A stretch of 8,227 nt of DNA from Asaia bogorensis (GCA_945886995.1 CAMCZJ010000136.1:1-8227), one strand, 5' to 3'. Shown: positions 1-5,976, counted from the stretch's first letter. A program made the numbers and translations. Notes: a model not told the origin generated them from the sequence alone.

Positions 1-6
1 TTGATC

Positions 7-50
7 GCATTTTCCGAGCCGCCAAGTGGTTCCACTTGGCTTGAAAATGC
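7..50. repeat. Short interspersed palindromic repeat, copy 1 (two-stage hairpin)
   Basis: The inner stem is perfect: bases 21-29 (GCCAAGTGG) pair with 32-40 (CCACTTGGC) around a TT loop. An outer stem is also perfect: 7-14 (GCATTTTC) pairs with 43-50 (GAAAATGC). Between the stems lie six unpaired bases on one side and two on the other. The element begins within the stop codon of the minus-strand hydrolase gene. There is no T-tract after the stem, so it is not a standard intrinsic terminator, although it could protect or end the transcript. A second copy lies at 1856-1903. Its layout resembles REP-like short palindromes scattered in alphaproteobacterial chromosomes (family membership inferred). 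Confidence 0.75.
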
Positions 51-929
51 TCAGCGCACATATCGCCAACGGAAACGATCACCATTGGATTCTACGCGCC
101 CTACCGAAGGATTGGGGAAATGGATCGGCAGCAGCTTGGTATCCGTATCGGCAACATTGGCAAGAAAGCGCGTGCGGCTATCGGCGGCCTCATTCGGGTC
201 CCAGCAGAACATGGTGGACCAGGAAGGGCGGTGGATCTGCAGCGCGTGATGCATCAGATCACCCGTGATCACAGCATGCTGGCCGCGGCTTTTGATATGC
301 ACGCAGCAATGGCAGGGCGTGTGACCAGGTGTTGGTTCGATGGTGATGCAATCATCCAGGCTGAAATCATCATCCACCAGCAGCGCCTGCCCCGCCGCCA
401 CAACAGGTTCGCAATTCATGGTGAAAACCGAACCGCCGCCGCCCGGACGGGTTTCGCCGGCCTTGGTTGAAGCCTCCCACGCTGCATATTCGCGCTTGTG
501 GAAAACATATTTGGCGCGCGGGAAGGTGGGCACCCAGCGGCCATCACGCAGCACGGTATTCCAGCCGGAATGGTCAATGTGCAAATGGGTGCACATGACG
601 TAATCAATATCGTCAAAGGAAAGCCCCTCCGCCTTCAGGCCATCAAGCCAAGGCTGTTTTGGGAAATCCATCGGCGCGGGATAGCCCTTATCTTCGCCGG
701 TGCAAGTATCCACCAAAATCGTATGGCGCGGCGTGCGCACCACATAGGTTTGATAGGTGATCACCATCTTGCCGGAGGCAACATCATAGGTCTCGGGCTC
801 AAGCTCCTTCAACGTTGCTTCGATCTGTTCGGCTGGCGCCTTGGGGAACATCTGCCCCGGCGCGCGCCAGGGGCCATCGCGTTCGATGATGCTGGTAATG
901 GTAACATCGCCAATGGTGAGCTTGCGCAT
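51..929 (-). CDS. Metallo-beta-lactamase-fold metal-dependent hydrolase
   Basis: This 292-residue protein belongs to the metallo-beta-lactamase superfamily, whose members hydrolyse esters, lactones, thioesters or similar bonds using a zinc or other metal centre. The metal-binding signature HLHIDH is at residues 115-120. It is followed by PGHTPCH with the third metal histidine near 203, GDLMHH with the bridging aspartate near 224, and a late histidine near 270 (LPIHFP). These are the expected ligands for a complete dinuclear site, so the enzyme should be active. There is no signal peptide, so it is probably cytoplasmic. A small cysteine cluster (C206, C208, C209) lies beside the third metal ligand and is unusual. 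The start is the only ATG before the conserved first beta strand (LTIGDVTITSI), with a weak GGGAA upstream. The gene is divergent from the crotonase gene and the two could share a catabolic role. The substrate cannot be told from sequence; a lactonase or general hydrolase is possible. Confidence 0.88.
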   Translation of the reverse strand: MRKLTIGDVTITSIIERDGPWRAPGQMFPKAPAEQIEATLKELEPETYDVASGKMVITYQTYVVRTPRHTILVDTCTGEDKGYPAPMDFPKQPWLDGLKAEGLSFDDIDYVMCTHLHIDHSGWNTVLRDGRWVPTFPRAKYVFHKREYAAWEASTKAGETRPGGGGSVFTMNCEPVVAAGQALLVDDDFSLDDCITIEPTPGHTPCHCCVHIKSRGQHAVITGDLMHHALQIHRPSWSTMFCWDPNEAADSRTRFLANVADTDTKLLPIHFPNPSVGRVESNGDRFRWRYVR

Positions 930-1050
930 GGGTTTCCCGCCTAGTTGGGTTGTGGGCCAAGGCTAGAACAGGAAGCGGGGGTTTGGGAAATCCCCCCTGG
1001 TCAGCCGCGCTATCCCCGCCCATCATGCGCTAAATTCAAGGGGGAATATC

Positions 1051-1848
1051 ATGGCCGTTGTTGAAACCGAAGCCCATGGGCAAATTCTGGTGGTGCGCAT
1101 GAACCGGCCTGAACGGCTGAATGCGCTGAACCATGAAATGCGCCTGGAATTGGCGCGCATTTGGACCGCGTTTCGCACTGATGAAACCTTGGAAGTCGCT
1201 ATCCTGACCGGCACCGGGCGTGGCTTTTGCGCCGGTGAGGATATGAAGGAATCACTCGCCGACAAAAGCCCCGGCGGGCGCCGCATTGACATGGAAGACC
1301 CCTTCAATGCCGGCACCTTGGAAAAGCCCGTCATCGCCGCAGTGAATGGCTTTGCCATGGGCGGCGGCTTCATGCTGGTGGAGCGCACCGATTTGCGCGT
1401 GGCGGCCAATACGGCAGTTTTCGAAGTGTCCGAGGCCAAGCGCTGGCTGCTGGGTGGCTATAATCATGGGCATCTCGCGAACCTTGCCTATCCAATCGCG
1501 ATGGAAATGGCACTTGGCTTTCGCTTTACGGCGGAACGCTTCTATCAGCTTGGCTTCGTCAATCGTCTGGTGGAACCCGAAGTGCTGATGGAAACGGCGC
1601 TTGAAATGGCGCGCCATATGCTGACCCTGCCGCCCGCCGCGCGGGTCAATACCATCCACATGATGCGCCGGATGCGCCCCACACCAACGCCCGCGCAACA
1701 AGCCCTGGCTGCCAAGCTGCACGAGCATGGCGACAAGAGCGATCTTCTGGAAAGCCGCGCTGCCTTCGCAGAAAAACGCGCGCCGAATTTCAAGGGCTGG
1801 AATGATCCGGCGGATCGCTACCGCATGCCGGAGATTGAGCAGGACTAG
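1051..1848 (+). CDS. Enoyl-CoA hydratase/isomerase (crotonase) family protein
   Basis: This 265-residue protein is of ordinary length for the crotonase superfamily, which acts on acyl-CoA thioesters and stabilises the enolate in an oxyanion hole. The family landmarks are NRPERLNAL at about 18-26, GRGFCAGEDM at about 56-65 (first oxyanion-hole strand) and VNGFAMGGGF at about 98-107 (second oxyanion loop). The glutamate that matches the second catalytic acid of rat enoyl-CoA hydratase (E164) is present as E128. The position matching E144 seems to be methionine (GGGFMLV). A simple hydratase reaction is therefore doubtful, and an isomerase, hydrolase or lyase activity is as likely. The start is supported by a strong AAGGGGG at 1038-1044, six bases before the ATG. 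It stands alone on the plus strand, divergent from the hydrolase gene, with no acyl-CoA dehydrogenase or ligase beside it, so the pathway is unknown. Confidence 0.9.
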   Translation: MAVVETEAHGQILVVRMNRPERLNALNHEMRLELARIWTAFRTDETLEVAILTGTGRGFCAGEDMKESLADKSPGGRRIDMEDPFNAGTLEKPVIAAVNGFAMGGGFMLVERTDLRVAANTAVFEVSEAKRWLLGGYNHGHLANLAYPIAMEMALGFRFTAERFYQLGFVNRLVEPEVLMETALEMARHMLTLPPAARVNTIHMMRRMRPTPTPAQQALAAKLHEHGDKSDLLESRAAFAEKRAPNFKGWNDPADRYRMPEIEQD

Positions 1849-1853
1849 TTTGG

Positions 1854-2201
1854 TCATTTTTTCCGAGCAGCCAAGTGATGCTCGCTTGGCTTGAAAATAC
1901 TCCTACCCAAAAACTCCCGTACTTTCCGCGCCGCATCGGCCAACCCCATGCGGCGGATCAGCCGGCCGAAAGCCTGGCGCAGCCGGTGGCGCGTGATGCG
2001 GTCATCATATTCCTTTGGCCTGCCTTCCGATAAATGCAGGCGCCGTTCGCGGTGGAGAATGCTTGGCCTCGGCCCGGGCACATCCACGCCATCGCAAACG
2101 CCCATCTGCGCATTCATCAAGGCATGCCGAAACCCATCAACACGGAGGTGACCAGCCAGACAGACACTGCAAGCCCCAAAGCCGCCTGGGGCCTGCTTCA
2201 A
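1854..2201 (-). pseudogene. Decayed C-terminal fragment of a DinG-like ATP-dependent DNA helicase
   Basis: The minus-strand frame contains pieces that match the end of XPD/DinG-type superfamily 2 helicases in the right order. GVDVPG is at about 2072-2089, then PRPSILHRERR, then YDDRITRHRLRQAFGRLIRR (helicase motif VI region), then MGLADAARKVREFLG, which resembles the family's C-terminal helix. By recall of the family, about 15 residues are missing between GVDVPG and PRPS. About 30 more are missing between GRLIRR and MGLAD, where full-length members have a stretch like DRGVFVLLD. Both losses are in frame. No motif I, Ia or II is present upstream, so the ATPase core is gone. The last codons run through the palindromic repeat. 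A TAG one base out of frame at 1903-1905, right before the repeat, may be the original stop. It is a remnant and is not expected to work. The 115-residue frame is open and could still be called as a hypothetical protein. Confidence 0.6.
1856..1903. repeat. Short interspersed palindromic repeat, copy 2
   Basis: It shares TTTTCCGAGC, GCCAAGTG and CTTGGCTTGAAAAT blocks with the copy at 7-50, in the same orientation. The stem pairs 1870-1878 with 1882-1890 around a TGC loop. The loop-proximal half differs from copy 1 yet still pairs (one G-T wobble), so the fold is kept while the sequence has changed. The outer stem is shorter here (TTTTC at 1859-1863 with GAAAA at 1893-1897). It lies 7 bases after the crotonase stop codon and also forms the last codons of the decayed helicase frame on the other strand. 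Confidence 0.7.
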
Positions 2202-2264
2202 ATGCCTTCACTGTCGGGGAAGTCTCGTAGTTTTAAACTCACATTTCAATTAAAGTACCTCAAT

Positions 2265-2282
2265 TCTTCATCGGGATGTCAT
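2265..2282 (+). promoter_or_regulatory. Weak candidate Pho box upstream of the methyltransferase gene
   Basis: Two 7-mers with the 4-base spacing of a Pho box are seen: TCTTCAT at 2265-2271 and ATGTCAT at 2276-2282. Against CTGTCAT they match at 4 and 6 of 7 positions. A poor -10-like GATAGC follows at 2293-2298, ten bases after the box, the same spacing as at the better site near 5894. It lies in a locally AT-rich leader. It is suggestive only because of the gene context. Confidence 0.28.
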
Positions 2283-2328
2283 ACTTTCACGCGATAGCCT
2301 ATCAAAATTACTCGTCGCTTCTGGTCTG

Positions 2329-2341
2329 TGACCTTAGGTCA
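2329..2341. promoter_or_regulatory. Perfect 13-base inverted repeat, possible operator
   Basis: TGACCT and AGGTCA are perfect inverted half-sites around one central T. The site ends 24 bases before the ribosome-binding site of the methyltransferase gene. With only one central base it is a poor RNA hairpin, so a dimeric DNA-binding regulator is the likelier reading. No regulator gene is nearby to pair it with. Confidence 0.35.
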
Positions 2342-2375
2342 ATTCCCTGAAATTGCGTAGTCTATGGAGTTCGCC

Positions 2376-2975
2376 ATGTCTGAAGTGCAGCTAGCCACCA
2401 CCGAAGGTAAGCAGCCTCTTAATGACGCCGCGCTGTTCTTTCGTCGCTGGCTGTCTAATCCGCTTCAAATGGGTTCAATCATCCCGTCTTCGCCAAAACT
2501 TGGGGAGCTTATCGCCAAGCAGATAGACAAGCGGTCAAACTCTGTAATTCTTGAGCTGGGTGCCGGTACAGGTGCAATTACCAAGAGCCTGATCAATTCA
2601 GGTATCTCTCCGGGGCGTATCGCAGTGGTAGAGATCGTGCCGGAAATGGCCGAGCATTTGCGGGTAAATTTCCCCGGAACATCAGTGCTTCAGGCGGACG
2701 CTTTCAATTTGCCCATCCAGTTGTTGAAAAATACCGCTTCGGAGATAGGTACTGTCATCTGTGGCATTCCACTCGTTCTGCTCAGTGAAGCCAAGCAGCG
2801 GCAGTTCATCCAACAGGTTGAGGCAGTCGCCCCGGGGCGTGGCTTCCTTCTGTATACTTATTGTGTCACTTCGCCCCTACCATATCGCTCCCTTGGTCTT
2901 GAGGCGCAGCGACTTGCTTGGACACCACTGAATTTTCCGCCCGCTAGTGTTTGGCACTACCGCCCCAAGAATTGA
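2376..2975 (+). CDS. pmtA: PmtA-type phospholipid N-methyltransferase (class I SAM-dependent)
   Basis: The 199-residue product matches the small PmtA family (Rhodobacter type, about 200 residues). These enzymes transfer methyl groups from S-adenosylmethionine to phosphatidylethanolamine, making phosphatidylcholine at the inner face of the membrane. The N-terminal segment ALFFRRWLSNPLQMGSIIPS (about 19-38) is the family's membrane-contact and substrate region, with the typical G-S/A-I-x-P-S pattern. The SAM-binding motif LELGAGTG follows at about 59-66, then VVEIVPEM (acidic loop after strand 2) and QADAFNLP. The start at 2376 is preferred over the in-frame ATG at 2364 because GGAG at 2366-2369 lies six bases before it. 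The gene converges tail to tail with the lipid kinase gene, with a 4-base gap. Its GC content is lower than that of the flanks. Other lipid or small-molecule methyltransferases are possible, but the N-terminal motif and lipid-gene neighbours favour this call. Confidence 0.78.
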   Translation: MSEVQLATTEGKQPLNDAALFFRRWLSNPLQMGSIIPSSPKLGELIAKQIDKRSNSVILELGAGTGAITKSLINSGISPGRIAVVEIVPEMAEHLRVNFPGTSVLQADAFNLPIQLLKNTASEIGTVICGIPLVLLSEAKQRQFIQQVEAVAPGRGFLLYTYCVTSPLPYRSLGLEAQRLAWTPLNFPPASVWHYRPKN

Positions 2976-2979
2976 GGAC

Positions 2980-3858
2980 CTACGGTACCACGACCCTGAG
3001 TGGTTGGGTAAATGGTACTATATGGATGGGCAGGGAACCTGCGTCATCACCATCTGCCTGCACTGGCAGGTCGGCCCCGAAAACCTGAATGTCATAACCA
3101 CGTGTCAGAGAGATGCTCGAAAGGTAGGGAAGTCGGCCAAGGCCAAGCGCGGCGGCATGCTTTAAGGCGTCCATAAAGTGGCTCTGCTGTAGTGAAACGA
3201 CGTGAAACTGCGCCTCGCGTGGATCTGCTTCCGGTGCAATTTGATAGCGCCCCGCGTAGTAACGGCCCTTAGTTACAACTAATCCTGACGCTTCCAATTC
3301 ATTTCCATCAATATGTACTTTGAAGGAGCCGAAGGGATAGCGGGTCAGGTCTCGTAAGGTTTGAAGTACATAGGCGCCCTTTCCAAAAATCTGCTTAAGG
3401 CCGAGTGGCAAATGATGAACCACAACCGAATCCAACCCAACGCCAACCATTTGGATAAAGAGTCGGTCCTTCAGGCTGCCTCGCTTCAAAACACCCGGAT
3501 AGACGTGGGTACTGCGACCCATGAGAAGCACACGCGCGGCTTCCCGAGGATTAAGCGGCACCGCCATTTCCAAAGCGAAGACATTTGCAGTCCCAAGCGG
3601 CAAGATGCCAAGCATCGCGCTGGTTCCCGCAAGGCCAGCCGCCACCTCTGCGATGGTGCCATCTCCGCCTGCAGCGACGACAATGCCATTCTCCGCTGCG
3701 GACATCCGAGCAAATTTTTCAGCATCACCGCGCGCACTGGTTTCCAGGAGCTGAAATTGAACACCAAGCCCGTATAACAGATCAAGCGCGGCATGAAGCC
3801 TGGCACGCCGACGCGCACCGGCTGAAGGATTGAAAATAACGACTAGGTTCTTGGACAT
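2980..3858 (-). CDS. Diacylglycerol kinase family lipid kinase (YegS/DgkB-like)
   Basis: The 292-residue product has the landmarks of the diacylglycerol/sphingosine kinase catalytic fold. NPSAG is at 10-14, the nucleotide-binding GGDGT at 64-68, and PLGTANVFA at 87-95, with a conserved ADGDDAG segment near the C terminus. It probably phosphorylates diacylglycerol or a related lipid alcohol with ATP at the cytoplasmic membrane. Beside a PlcP-type phospholipase, which makes diacylglycerol, a salvage role returning it to phosphatidic acid is reasonable (inference). The ATG at 3858 is chosen because it leaves the usual short lead to the first beta strand; GAGG precedes it by only two bases. A TTG at 3876 in the same frame would add six residues but has no visible ribosome-binding site. 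It is divergent from the phospholipase gene, so the 199-base gap must hold promoters for both. Confidence 0.87.
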   Translation of the reverse strand: MSKNLVVIFNPSAGARRRARLHAALDLLYGLGVQFQLLETSARGDAEKFARMSAAENGIVVAAGGDGTIAEVAAGLAGTSAMLGILPLGTANVFALEMAVPLNPREAARVLLMGRSTHVYPGVLKRGSLKDRLFIQMVGVGLDSVVVHHLPLGLKQIFGKGAYVLQTLRDLTRYPFGSFKVHIDGNELEASGLVVTKGRYYAGRYQIAPEADPREAQFHVVSLQQSHFMDALKHAAALGLGRLPYLSSISLTRGYDIQVFGADLPVQADGDDAGSLPIHIVPFTQPLRVVVP

Positions 3859-3939
3859 AGCCTCAAATTGAACCAAACGAAAATTGACAGTTCATGATGA
3901 TCTAGCGAAATTTTTGTTAAAATATCCAAGCCGCAACAT

Positions 3940-3957
3940 TTGTCATGGAAGATTCAT
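3940..3957 (+). promoter_or_regulatory. Weak candidate Pho box upstream of plcP
   Basis: TTGTCAT (3940-3946) and GATTCAT (3951-3957) have a 4-base spacer and match CTGTCAT at 6 and 4 of 7 positions. The only nearby -10-like hexamer, AATAGT at 3963-3968, is closer than usual. The site lies in the divergent kinase/plcP gap. Support comes mainly from the known phosphate control of plcP genes. Confidence 0.3.
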
Positions 3958-4011
3958 GCCCCAATAGTCCTGCGTCAGGTAGCGCAGATTTGACCGTAAC
4001 AAGGAAGGGAT

Positions 4012-4049
4012 GTGCCGATTCGCATCGGCGCCTGCCTCCTTATCAGGAG
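4012..4049 (+). promoter_or_regulatory. Two adjacent leader hairpins, the second covering the plcP ribosome-binding site
   Basis: Hairpin A pairs GCCGAT (4014-4019) with ATCGGC (4024-4029) around TCGC, extendable by one wobble and one G-C pair to 4012-4031. Hairpin B pairs CTCCT (4036-4040) with AGGAG (4045-4049) around TATC. AGGAG is the Shine-Dalgarno sequence for the ATG at 4058, so hairpin B would hide it. The stems are short, so translational control is only a possibility. Confidence 0.35.
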
Positions 4050-4057
4050 CGCAGATC

Positions 4058-4879
4058 ATGACCCTCGCTTCAATGCCAAGATGCTATCGTACCATTTTCA
4101 TCTCGGATATCCACCTTGGCTTACGGAGCTGCCGAAGTGACTCCCTGGTAGATTTCCTACGCAACGTCCAGTGCGAGAAGCTTTACCTTGTAGGTGACAT
4201 TATTGACGGATGGCGCCTACGGCGTTCCTGGTATTGGGATACCCACCATGATGAAGTCATTCGCCTGATCCTGCGGATGGCCCGCCATGGGACTGAGGTG
4301 ATCTATGTCCCAGGTAATCATGACGAAATCTTTCGGGATTGGCTTGGGCTAGAAGTAGCGGGCGTGCGACTTGCACGTGAAGCAGAACATATTGCTGCGG
4401 ATGGTCGTCGCTTTCTCGTCATTCACGGTGATGAGTTTGATGGGGTCATTCGTTATGCCAAGTTTCTCGCTCATCTGGGCGATTGGGCGTATGATGCCGC
4501 CCTAGCGGTCAATCGCTGGTTCAATTTCCTGCGTCGCCGACTTGGCTATCCCTATTGGTCGCTATCCCAATGGCTGAAGCGGCAGGTGAAGGAAGCGGTC
4601 AAGGCGATTGATCGTTTCGAAACCGCCCTCGCACATGAAGCGCAATCGCGCGGCATGGATGGCGTGATCTGCGGCCATATCCATCACGCCGAAATGCGCA
4701 TGATCCAAGGTATTCTCTACATGAATGATGGTGATTGGGTGGAAAGCTGCACGGCCCTGGTAGAGCACCAGGATGGGCGCTTTGAATTGCTCGACTGGTC
4801 AAGCCGTCAGGCGGTTTCGGTACCAAAGCCGCTGCCCGCACCGGATTTGCTGGCGGAAGTCTTGCATAGTGTCCGGTGA
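4058..4879 (+). CDS. plcP: PlcP-type phospholipase C (calcineurin-like metallophosphoesterase)
   Basis: The 273-residue product is a calcineurin-like phosphoesterase of the COG2908 group. Metal ligands are visible in order: D17 and H19 (ISDIHLG), D47 (LVGDIIDGW), N87-H88-D89 (PGNHDE), H123 (HGDEFD) and H207/H209 (GHIHH). The family is often annotated as UDP-2,3-diacylglucosamine hydrolase (LpxH). However, segments such as YLVGDIIDGWRLRRSWYW, PGNHDE and MDGVICGHIHHA match, by recall, the Sinorhizobium PlcP group. That phospholipase C cleaves phosphatidylcholine and related lipids to diacylglycerol during phosphate starvation. No signal peptide is seen; it should act at the inner membrane face. 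The start at 4058 follows AGGAG at 4045-4049 by eight bases; an upstream in-frame ATG at 4010 would add 16 unconserved residues and has weaker context. The glycosyltransferase gene starts 4 bases after the stop, the classic plcP-agt pairing. Confidence 0.82.
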   Translation: MTLASMPRCYRTIFISDIHLGLRSCRSDSLVDFLRNVQCEKLYLVGDIIDGWRLRRSWYWDTHHDEVIRLILRMARHGTEVIYVPGNHDEIFRDWLGLEVAGVRLAREAEHIAADGRRFLVIHGDEFDGVIRYAKFLAHLGDWAYDAALAVNRWFNFLRRRLGYPYWSLSQWLKRQVKEAVKAIDRFETALAHEAQSRGMDGVICGHIHHAEMRMIQGILYMNDGDWVESCTALVEHQDGRFELLDWSSRQAVSVPKPLPAPDLLAEVLHSVR

Positions 4880-4883
4880 ACCC

Positions 4884-5885
4884 ATGCGTATTCTGATCGT
4901 CACCGATGCCTGGTTTCCGCAAGTGAATGGTGTGGTGCGCACCCTTTCAACTGTTGCTGAGCTGCTCACCGCCATGGGCGATACGGTCGAAGTGATCGGG
5001 CCAGACCGCTTCAGAAGCGTGCCCATGGTTGGCTACGCGGAAATCCGGCTGGCCATCGCCCCGAAGCGACGGCTCGCACAGCTTGTCGAGAACTTCGCGC
5101 CTGAGATCATCCATATCGCGACAGAGGGTCCCCTCGGTTGGGCCATGCGCTCACTCTGCCGCCGCAACAACTGGCCCTTTACGACCGCCTTCCACACTCG
5201 GTTTCCGGAATATCTGGAGGCGCGAACCCGCATTCCAGCAGATTGGTCCTGGCGGATGATGCGCCGCTTTCATGAGGCAGGTGTGGGAACATTCGCGGCA
5301 ACATCCTCGCTCAGGCAGGAGCTGGCCAAACGGGGCTTCACCAAGATACGCGCATGGACGCGGGGCGTTGATCTGAAGAAATTCAATCCGGAAACGCGGG
5401 ATGAATGGCCAGGCTTGCCGCGCCCCGTTTTTCTTTACGCGGGTCGTGTGGCAATTGAAAAGAATATCGAAGCCTTCCTGAAGCTTGATCTGCCGGGCAG
5501 CAAGGTTGTTGTAGGCGATGGACCGACCTTGCCTGCGCTAAGGCAGAATTTCCCTCAGGTGACCTTTACGGGCTATCGGGAAAATGGTGCGCTTGCGCGG
5601 TCCTATGCGGGGGCGGATGTTTTTGTCTTCCCCTCTAGAACCGATACCTTCGGCTTGGTTCTACTTGAAGCGCTCTCAACTGGAACGCCTGTTGCGGCTT
5701 TTCCAGTGACAGGCCCAATTGATGTCATCACCGATGAGCGGGTTGGCGTCCTGGATGAGGATTTGCGCGCCGCTTGCCTCAAGGCGCTTGAATGTGACCG
5801 TGCCGCTTGCCGACAGCATGCGGAAGCCTGGTCATGGGATGCGTGTGTGGCCCAGTTCAGAGAGGCGCTGGTACCTCTTCGCTAG
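4884..5885 (+). CDS. agt: GT4-family glycosyltransferase, probable diacylglycerol glycosyltransferase (Agt)
   Basis: The 333-residue product is a GT-B fold, retaining glycosyltransferase. The N-terminal domain opens with MRILIVTDAWFPQVNGVVRT, the usual acceptor-side start. HTRFPEY is at about 104-110, TRGVDLKKF at about 159-167, and the donor domain has AGRVAIEKN at about 186-194. FPSRTDTFGLVLLEA at about 249-263 corresponds to the E-x7-E donor-sugar motif, with aspartate in place of the first glutamate. It likely moves glucose or glucuronate from a nucleotide sugar onto diacylglycerol to make phosphorus-free glycolipid, since it directly follows plcP. The ATG at 4884 is chosen because the conserved first strand begins there; upstream in-frame sequence overlaps plcP and is unconserved. 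The 4-base gap suggests translational coupling. Which sugar is used cannot be told. A mannosyltransferase role is the main alternative. Confidence 0.8.
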   Translation: MRILIVTDAWFPQVNGVVRTLSTVAELLTAMGDTVEVIGPDRFRSVPMVGYAEIRLAIAPKRRLAQLVENFAPEIIHIATEGPLGWAMRSLCRRNNWPFTTAFHTRFPEYLEARTRIPADWSWRMMRRFHEAGVGTFAATSSLRQELAKRGFTKIRAWTRGVDLKKFNPETRDEWPGLPRPVFLYAGRVAIEKNIEAFLKLDLPGSKVVVGDGPTLPALRQNFPQVTFTGYRENGALARSYAGADVFVFPSRTDTFGLVLLEALSTGTPVAAFPVTGPIDVITDERVGVLDEDLRAACLKALECDRAACRQHAEAWSWDACVAQFREALVPLR

Positions 5886-5893
5886 AATCCTCT

Positions 5894-5922
5894 CTGTCAT
5901 CATTTTTTCATCGCTGCGTCAC
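5894..5922 (+). promoter_or_regulatory. Pho-box-like array of three direct repeats upstream of phnD
   Basis: Three 7-mers are spaced exactly 11 bases apart: CTGTCAT (5894-5900, a perfect PhoB half-site), TTTTCAT (5905-5911, 5/7) and GCGTCAC (5916-5922, 5/7 when the last position may be C). A -10-like CATATC at 5922-5927 begins ten bases after the second repeat, the spacing seen in PhoB-dependent promoters. The site lies in the 91-base gap between the glycosyltransferase and phnD. It would give phnDEE its own phosphate-starvation promoter. The identity of the regulator is inferred from the repeat pattern. Confidence 0.62.
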
Positions 5923-5976
5923 ATATCCATCATGCGGTTAGGTCAAATCATGGTTTCGTCATCGAGGAATCCACCC

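Noticed and set aside
1856..1903. Intrinsic terminator for the crotonase gene
   Set aside because: The hairpin is followed by TTGAAAATAC and not a T-tract; the T-run lies before the stem. It is a repeat copy, though it might still affect RNA ends.
1891..2297. Plus-strand open frames in the gap after the crotonase gene
   Set aside because: They are arginine- and serine-rich shadow translations opposite the helicase remnant, with no family motif and no good ribosome-binding site.
2947..3165. Small plus-strand gene after the methyltransferase
   Set aside because: It overlaps the methyltransferase end and lies antisense to the well-supported kinase gene; no motif or ribosome-binding site.
3884..3923. 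Sigma-70 promoter from TTGACA (3884-3889) and TAAAAT (3918-3923)
   Set aside because: The spacer is 28 bases, far beyond the usual 16 to 18.
4058..4879. LpxH (UDP-2,3-diacylglucosamine pyrophosphatase)
   Set aside because: Same superfamily, but the GNHDE and GDIIDGWRLRRSWYW pattern and the following glycosyltransferase gene fit PlcP better. Not excluded without a phylogeny.
4773..4883. Longer N terminus for the glycosyltransferase
   Set aside because: The extension lies over the plcP coding sequence, is unconserved in character, and the family's normal first strand starts at 4884.
5719..5976. Longer N terminus for PhnD
   Set aside because: It overlaps the glycosyltransferase gene and would bury the clear signal peptide that begins at 5977.
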